A stretch of DNA of 19,340 nt from JAAZBW01 sp035647855. Its GTDB lineage: Bacteria > Actinomycetota > Actinomycetes > Actinomycetales > Actinomycetaceae. The stretch is taken from positions 1-19,340 of the forward strand of contig DASRMP010000029.1 in the NCBI GenBank assembly GCA_035647855.1, given 5' to 3'. Below the pieces are notes generated by a model. The model searched no databases. It was not told the DNA's origin and was given only the letters and a program-made list of their open reading frames with translations. Position 1 is the first letter of the stretch; each line of letters starts with the position of its first letter. The position numbers and the translations under genes were made by a program. Of this stretch, positions 14,888 through 19,340 are shown one piece after another.

Positions 14888-15210
14888 GGGCGCACGATAG
14901 TCACGATGGCGCAGTGACGTCACTGCGCCATCGTGACTCTTGTGCGCCCTCTTGTGACGATCGTGCGCCACAATCCCGCAGCGTGTGACGATCGTGCGCC
15001 ATGCCGTGACGAACGTGCGCCCCCATGTGACGAACGTGCGCCCCGGACAAGGGGCTGTGACGATCGTGCGCCATGCCGTGACGTTCGTGCGCCCCCATGT
15101 GACGAACGTGCGCCCCGGAAAAGGGGCTGTGACGACCGTGCGCCATGCCGTGACGATCGTGCGCCACAATCCCACAGCATGTGACGAACGTGCGCCCCGG
15201 AAAAGGGGCT
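14888..15210. repeat. Repeat array B: eleven 17-nt motifs after a long palindrome, with 72-bp higher-order units
   Basis: An imperfect palindrome spans 14888-14949. Its core 14899-14938 is perfect and contains the same 38-bp palindrome as array A (here 14900-14937). To its right, eleven direct copies of GTGACGAWCGTGCGCC follow, with centres AT, AA, TT, AC or diverged. The spacers are of two kinds: 4 nt (TGCC, CCAT, TCTT) or 13-14 nt (CAATCCCGCAGCGT type, or CGGAAAAGGGGCT type). The latter makes a GCCCC/GGGGC hairpin with the motif end. Three motifs plus a hairpin form a higher-order unit at 14985-15056 and 15057-15128 (72 bp each, three differences seen), with an altered third unit at 15129-15210. 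Open frames through it give only repetitive His/Arg/Val-rich peptides. Confidence 0.92.
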
Positions 15211-15226
15211 GTGTTACCAACTCTTG

Positions 15227-15342
15227 GCCAAATAGTGTCCACTTTTTGGCTGACTGCCGGCTACCTGCGCGACCCGCCAGTCGAAACTGCTTGATGTGCC
15301 CGTCCGAGGTGGCACCCTTTTAGGCGTCGGTGCAGGTGCCGA
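15227..15342 (+). promoter_or_regulatory. Upstream region of the contractile injection operon with two inverted repeats
   Basis: Between array B and the sheath gene, GCCAAA (15227-15232) and TTTGGC (15245-15250) form an interrupted inverted repeat. A CGTCGG/CCGACG hairpin with an 8-nt loop lies at about 15323-15342, shortly before the ribosome site. No convincing -35/-10 pair was found. This 160-bp interval is the likely promoter and leader of the operon by position. Confidence 0.3.
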
Positions 15343-15371
15343 CGTTACGGGGACGCCATCAGGAGGCTACC

Positions 15372-17270
15372 GTGTCAGTGCAGACCACCTATCCCGGGGT
15401 TTACGTCAGAGAGCAGAAGTCCGGCAACGCGACGATTGCCGGGGTGTCCACGTCGGTGACCGCATTCGTCGGCGCCGCGCGCAAGGGTCCGGGCGATACG
15501 CCGGTGAAGCTCACCAACTTCGCCGGCTACCTCCGCCAGTTCGGCGATCCGGTCGGAACCGCCCAGCCGATGGGCCACGCGGTGGGCCAGTTCTTCGCGA
15601 ACGGCGGCAGCCAGGCCATCATCGTGCGGGCGCTCGGAGCCGGCGCCAAGGCAGCAGCGGCGACTCTGCCGGCCGCCGCCGGCATGTCCGTCGTGCTCAG
15701 CGCGAGGTCCCGCGGCGCGTGGGCGAACGGCAAGGGCAAAGGAACTCCGCAGCAGTCCGGCGTGTTCGCGGAGGTGATCGCCGCCGTCGACTCTCCCGCG
15801 GACCGTTTCACGCTCGTGATAACCGAGTGGGCACCCGGCGCGGCCGGCGGGCCCGCCACGGTCACCACCAGGGAAACGTGGCCCGAACTCACGATGGCCC
15901 CGGCCTCGCCGCGATATGTGGGAACCGTACTGAACGCGAGCACTCTTGTAACCGCGTCGGTCAGCGGCACCCCGGACCCCGCTCCCAACGCCGGCACGTC
16001 AACCGGCGCCCTCTCACCCGCCACCGTGGCCGTGAGCGGCAAGGCGCTGCGGCTGTCGGTCGATCAGGGTCCCGCCACCGATTACACGCTCTTCCCCGGC
16101 GAGTCCCCGCCGAAGGCGCACACCCTCGAAGAAGTGAAAGACCACATCAACGCAGACGGCTCCGTCTGGCCCGTCACGGCGAGTATCGACGGCGGAAGAC
16201 TCGTGCTCACGAGCAAGACCGCAACGCTGGACAGCGCAGTCGTCGTCGGGGTGATCGGCATGAACGATGCCTCGGCGGACCTCGGGCTCGGTCTCGCCCA
16301 CGGCGGCGCCGAGATGAGCGCGGCCGGTCCCTACCGGCCGGCGGTCACGGCGGCAGACGCCCTGAAGGACGGATCTGACGGGTCCGCGGTCGGCGCGGAG
16401 CAGATCGTCTCCGGGACGGAAGGTCAGGGCATGCTCGCCCTGGATTCCCTCGACTTCCCGCGGTTCAACATCCTCTGCCTCCCCGGCGTGACCACCGCAG
16501 ACACCGCGAGCGTCAACGCGGCGCTGGACTACTCCCGCCGGCAGAACGCGTTCTATGTCATCGACCCGCAGGCGGGGCTCAACCCCGCCCAACTCAAGAC
16601 GGCGTCGAACCTGCTGCGGGCCCAGGGCGCGCACGGCGCGGTGTACTGGCCGCGACTCGTCACTGCGGACTCCGGCTCGGAGGGCTTCGGTGCGAGCGGC
16701 GCGGTCGCAGGCGTGATGGCCCGGACAGACGCCTCCCGCGGTATCTGGAAGGCCCCCGCCGGGCTCGAGGCGGGCATCGGCGGGATCCTCGGCCTCAGCG
16801 CCCCGACGAACGACGACGTCTCCGGCGAACTCAACCCGCTCGGCATCAACGTGCTCCGCACGTTCCCCGGCGTCGGGACGGTGGTGTGGGGCGCGAGAAC
16901 CCTCGCGGGCAGCGATGTGCTGCAGAGCGACTCGAAGTACGTCCCCATCCGGCGGCTCACCGACTATCTCTCCGCGAGCCTCTACCTGGGCACGCAGTTC
17001 GCTGTCTTCGAGCCGAACGATCCGGATCTCTGGGCCCAACTGCGGCTCGCCGTCGGCGGGTTCATGCGGGGGTTGTTCCGCCAGGGCGCGTTCCAGCAAT
17101 CGGAGACGGGTCAGGAGTCGGACAGCTACTTCGTCGTCTGCGACTCTTCGGTCAACCCGCAGACGGAGATCGACAACGGCAGGGTGAACGTGGTCGTTGG
17201 CTTCGCGCCGGTGAAGCCGGCGGAGTTCGTCATCATCACCATTACTCAGCTCAGCCAGACGGGAGAGTGA
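15372..17270 (+). CDS. Contractile injection system tail sheath protein
   Basis: This 632-aa protein forms the contractile outer sheath of a phage-tail-like injection system. The GTG start is fixed by a perfect AGGAGG 5 nt upstream (15361-15366). The N-terminus TTYPGVYVREQKSGNATIAG, then VSTSVTAFVGAARKGP, is the typical sheath opening (PGVY-E, then A-FVG). The C-terminal domain has YVPIRRLTDYLSASLYLGTQ, then FEPNDPDLWAQLRLAVGGFM, and an ending VGFAPVKPAEFVIITITQ, all characteristic of phage and eCIS sheaths that wrap the tube. The middle (about 100-370) is variable and probably surface-exposed. The tube gene follows with a 1-nt gap. The absence of head or packaging genes in the visible part, together with the gene order, favours an eCIS over a prophage. 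Confidence 0.95.
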   Translation: MSVQTTYPGVYVREQKSGNATIAGVSTSVTAFVGAARKGPGDTPVKLTNFAGYLRQFGDPVGTAQPMGHAVGQFFANGGSQAIIVRALGAGAKAAAATLPAAAGMSVVLSARSRGAWANGKGKGTPQQSGVFAEVIAAVDSPADRFTLVITEWAPGAAGGPATVTTRETWPELTMAPASPRYVGTVLNASTLVTASVSGTPDPAPNAGTSTGALSPATVAVSGKALRLSVDQGPATDYTLFPGESPPKAHTLEEVKDHINADGSVWPVTASIDGGRLVLTSKTATLDSAVVVGVIGMNDASADLGLGLAHGGAEMSAAGPYRPAVTAADALKDGSDGSAVGAEQIVSGTEGQGMLALDSLDFPRFNILCLPGVTTADTASVNAALDYSRRQNAFYVIDPQAGLNPAQLKTASNLLRAQGAHGAVYWPRLVTADSGSEGFGASGAVAGVMARTDASRGIWKAPAGLEAGIGGILGLSAPTNDDVSGELNPLGINVLRTFPGVGTVVWGARTLAGSDVLQSDSKYVPIRRLTDYLSASLYLGTQFAVFEPNDPDLWAQLRLAVGGFMRGLFRQGAFQQSETGQESDSYFVVCDSSVNPQTEIDNGRVNVVVGFAPVKPAEFVIITITQLSQTGE

Positions 17271-17271
17271 C

Positions 17272-17775
17272 ATGGCCGAGTTCAGCGTGAACGCCACCCG
17301 GTTCGACCCCTACAAGAGCCACATGTTCCGCGTGAAATGGGACGGGGTGTACGTGGCGGGGCTCTCGAAGATGTCGCCGCTGAAGCGCACCACCGCGCCG
17401 GTCTCGCACCGCGTGGGCGGCGATCCGAGCCACGAGCGCAAGAGCCCGGGCCTCACCACTTACGACGCCGTCACGCTCGAGCGCGGCGTCACCCACGATC
17501 CAGCCTTCGAGCAGTGGGCGAACAAGGTGGCGAGTCTGTCCAAGCCCGGTATCTCCCTGAAGGACTTCCGGAAGGACCTCATCGTCGACGTCTTCAACGA
17601 AGCCGGCCAGAAGGTCCTGAGCTACAAGCTCTACCGCTGCTGGGTCTCGGAGTACCAGGCACTGCCCGCGCTCGATGCCGGCAGCGCGGCCATCGCCATC
17701 CAGAGCATCAAGATCGAGCTCGAGGGCTGGGAGCGCGACGAGAGCGTGACAGAGCCGGCAGAGCAGGCGGTCTGA
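17272..17775 (+). CDS. Contractile injection system tail tube protein (T4 gp19-like)
   Basis: This 167-aa protein stacks as hexameric rings to make the rigid inner tube through which effectors pass. It shows the tube-family pattern: an opening strand with FDPYKSHMFRVKWDGVYVAG, a loop KRTTAPVSHRVGGDP, PGLTTYDAVTLERGVTHDPAFE with the conserved LERGVT, then the WANKV helix, and late strands YKLYRCWVSEYQALPALDAG followed by IKIELEGWERD. The start ATG follows the sheath stop directly, with GGGAGAG as ribosome site. The family name is phage tail protein/T4 gp19-like. Only one tube gene follows the sheath here. Confidence 0.94.
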   Translation: MAEFSVNATRFDPYKSHMFRVKWDGVYVAGLSKMSPLKRTTAPVSHRVGGDPSHERKSPGLTTYDAVTLERGVTHDPAFEQWANKVASLSKPGISLKDFRKDLIVDVFNEAGQKVLSYKLYRCWVSEYQALPALDAGSAAIAIQSIKIELEGWERDESVTEPAEQAV

Positions 17776-18473
17776 TGCGAGCCGGCGAGTCCCTCAAGGT
17801 CCCGCCGGAGGTGACACCCCGTGGCCGAACGGCGACGCTCGCGGCTGCCCTCGACGAGGCCCCGACGCTCCTCGAGCAGGCCGTCGGGGTATTGCGCGCG
17901 TGGTCACCCTCGCGCGATCTCGCTGCCGCGGGGGTCGACGACGCCGCCGACCTCCCGATCGGCCTCGCCGACCGCGCGCTGCTCACACTGCATGAGGAAG
18001 CTCTCGGCATGCCCCTCGAGTTCACCGTGACTTGCGATCACTGCGGCGAGCCCGTCACGCTGCCCCTCGGCCGCGCGGAAGTTCCCGAACACCATCCGCG
18101 CAGCGTGCGGACGGCATCGGGGGCGGAGGTGCGGGAGCCGACTCTTCGGGACCTCCTCGCCACCGGCACCGATCCCGCCGCCCTGCTGCTGCGCTGCAGC
18201 ACCGGGGAGGGCGGAACGCTCGCGGATCTGGCGCGGGTCGAAGGGTCGCTCAGCGGTCCCCTGCACGCGGACTGCGTCTCGTGCGGGGCACACCTCGTGT
18301 TGGACGTCGACGTCGTGGCGCTCGCACTTCGCGCCCTCGGCACCGTCTCCGCGGAATTCGACCTCGACGTCCACGTGCTCGCCTCGCAGTACGGCTGGGA
18401 CCTTGCGGTGATCGAGTCGCTCCCGGATCATCGACGGCGCCGCCTCGCGTCCCTTGCGAGGTCCGGGCAATGA
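17775..18473 (+). CDS. Zinc-ribbon gp26-like baseplate-associated protein of the injection system
   Basis: This 232-aa protein has an ATG sharing one base with the tube stop (TGATG). Two CxxC pairs (Cys87/Cys90 in TCDHCGE and Cys167/Cys170 in DCVSCGA) look like a split zinc site. The C-terminus HVLASQYGWDLAVIESLPDH followed by RRRRLASL resembles the YGW...Lp..RR ending of gp26-type proteins that follow tube genes in eCIS and Mu-like tail loci. Their role is thought to be in baseplate or tube assembly rather than in the final particle, but this is not settled. The start is supported by overlap, not by a strong ribosome site. Family placement is from pattern memory, so moderate confidence applies. 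Confidence 0.78.
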   Translation: MRAGESLKVPPEVTPRGRTATLAAALDEAPTLLEQAVGVLRAWSPSRDLAAAGVDDAADLPIGLADRALLTLHEEALGMPLEFTVTCDHCGEPVTLPLGRAEVPEHHPRSVRTASGAEVREPTLRDLLATGTDPAALLLRCSTGEGGTLADLARVEGSLSGPLHADCVSCGAHLVLDVDVVALALRALGTVSAEFDLDVHVLASQYGWDLAVIESLPDHRRRRLASLARSGQ

Positions 18474-19340
18474 GCATTGGGCACGGCACTTCCCCGGCGA
18501 CGCCCCCGGCCCCACCTCCGCGCGTTCCCCGGTCGATCGGCAGGCTGGTCAGGCGTGCCGCGCTGCCCGCTGTGCGGCTCGACGACGGTTGGCCGGCTTC
18601 GCCTGTCAGGCCAGCGGAAGAGGATCAGATGATCGCGGACGCGCGCATCGCGGATTCCATTGCGGACGCTCGCATCGCGCCCGCGTCTATCCGCAAGACG
18701 ACTCCTCCGGAACCTCGCTCATCCGGCCCGGGATCCGCACCGAACTCAGCGATCCCGGCCGGCCCGCCGCCCGTAGTCCGGCCAACTGCAGCACGCCTTG
18801 CCACCACGAATCATGGCGTAGTGAGCGCCGCTGCGGGTCCGGGCGGTGCTGCGGACGAGTCGACTGCGACGGCGCGGAGAAGAAGCACCGCGCCGCAGGT
18901 GGGACGGATGGTGGCGGGCACCCCCGAACCGGCTCCGCGGCTCGATTCCGCGCTCCGCGGCCTCGCCCGTCGAGTGGGCGCGGCGCCCGTGTCACCGTTT
19001 GTCCCCGGCGCGGCCATCGCTGACACTCCCGGCCCGCGCCCAGCTGCTTCGCTCGACTCCGCACGCACCGTTGACACCGATCCGTCGCAGACCGCCGGCG
19101 GCGCAGGCACGGCAATCAGCGGCACAGACTCGGCAATCACTGGCACAGGCACGGCAATTGCCGCTCGCTCGGAGCGCGCGTACGCCGCGGACCTCAGCCC
19201 TGCAGCCGCTGCGGAACTCGAACTGCCCGCCGCCGCCGAAGCACCTTCGGACGTTGAGACCGTCGCTCACGCCGAGTTCAGCACCCTGGAGCCCACGCCC
19301 GAGCCGGAACAGATCCCGGCGGCGATCCCCGCTCCAACCC
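18470..19340 (+). CDS. Partial Ala/Pro-rich disordered protein in the injection operon (runs off the window)
   Basis: An ATG at 18470 overlaps the previous stop by 4 nt (ATGA) and opens a frame with no stop through the last base, about 290 codons. The predicted protein begins MSIGHGTSPATPPAPPPRVP and is rich in Ala, Pro, Thr and Gly. Two short internal repeats are visible (IADARIADSIADARIA near residues 55-70, and GTAISGTDSAITGTGTAIA later), and it becomes acidic toward the edge. No transmembrane segment, HExxH or LysM motif is present in the visible part. Its place after the sheath, tube and gp26-like genes and the coupled start favour a real gene, perhaps an eCIS structural or cargo-related protein whose folded domain lies beyond the window. 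It is not identified. Confidence 0.65.
   Translation, partial: MSIGHGTSPATPPAPPPRVPRSIGRLVRRAALPAVRLDDGWPASPVRPAEEDQMIADARIADSIADARIAPASIRKTTPPEPRSSGPGSAPNSAIPAGPPPVVRPTAARLATTNHGVVSAAAGPGGAADESTATARRRSTAPQVGRMVAGTPEPAPRLDSALRGLARRVGAAPVSPFVPGAAIADTPGPRPAASLDSARTVDTDPSQTAGGAGTAISGTDSAITGTGTAIAARSERAYAADLSPAAAAELELPAAAEAPSDVETVAHAEFSTLEPTPEPEQIPAAIPAPT

Noticed and set aside
14888..15210. CRISPR array
   Set aside because: The repeats are only about 17 nt and the spacers are 4-14 nt, themselves repeated and not unique. No cas gene is present.
14933..15323. Protein genes reading through array B (His/Arg/Val/Pro-rich peptides on both strands)
   Set aside because: The peptides merely translate the 17-nt repeat. 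Several frames on both strands are open at once, and there is no ribosome site or family match.

Overview
The window is GC-rich chromosomal DNA with short intergenic gaps, many 1-4 nt start/stop overlaps, GTG starts and actinobacterial protein families (DUF2510, PadR with ABC-2 operons, alanine/proline-rich secreted proteins). It most likely comes from an actinomycete (Actinomycetota). No rRNA, tRNA, transposase or integrase gene was seen.

Layout. 1-330: an array of long imperfect hairpins (66 nt each, about 116-nt period). 463-2646 (+): a lipoprotein class B penicillin-binding protein. 2720-6153 (-): a large secreted protein with three SLH-type repeats and a C-terminal choice-of-anchor L domain, translationally coupled to a small DUF2510 membrane protein and preceded by a hairpin-rich leader. 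6324-6339: a CsoR/CstR-like palindrome in the divergent promoter region, ahead of a DUF302 gene (6453-6839, +). 7057-7947 (+): a secreted CAP-domain protein, convergent with rtcB (7952-9127, -). 9222-9376: repeat array A. 9551-10909 (-): an MBL-fold/rhodanese fusion enzyme. 11026-14427 (-): a tightly overlapped five-gene operon of padR regulator, DUF5808-like membrane protein, PLDc_N-like membrane protein, ABC ATPase and ABC-2 permease. 14620-14768 (+): a probable frameshifted 3' remnant of an alpha/beta-hydrolase gene. 14888-15210: repeat array B. 15372 to the window end (+): the start of an extracellular contractile injection system (eCIS) operon, with tail sheath, tail tube, a zinc-ribbon gp26-like baseplate-associated protein, and an Ala/Pro-rich protein that runs off the window.

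How the parts relate. The surface genes (PBP, SLH/choice-of-anchor protein, CAP protein) form a cell-envelope neighbourhood. The DUF302 gene with its CsoR/CstR-type site, and the persulfide dioxygenase-sulfurtransferase-like enzyme, suggest a copper or reactive-sulfur theme, but they are 3 kb apart and a link is inferred only. The last four genes are the front of a phage-tail-like injection machine.

The most unusual non-coding signal is the pair of repeat arrays A and B. Both are built from the same 17-nt motif (GTGACGAWCGTGCGCCA, with variants). Both contain an identical 38-bp perfect palindrome at which motif orientation flips. The two arrays are mirror images of each other around the 5.5-kb MBL-rhodanese/ABC segment. 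I do not recognise this element family.
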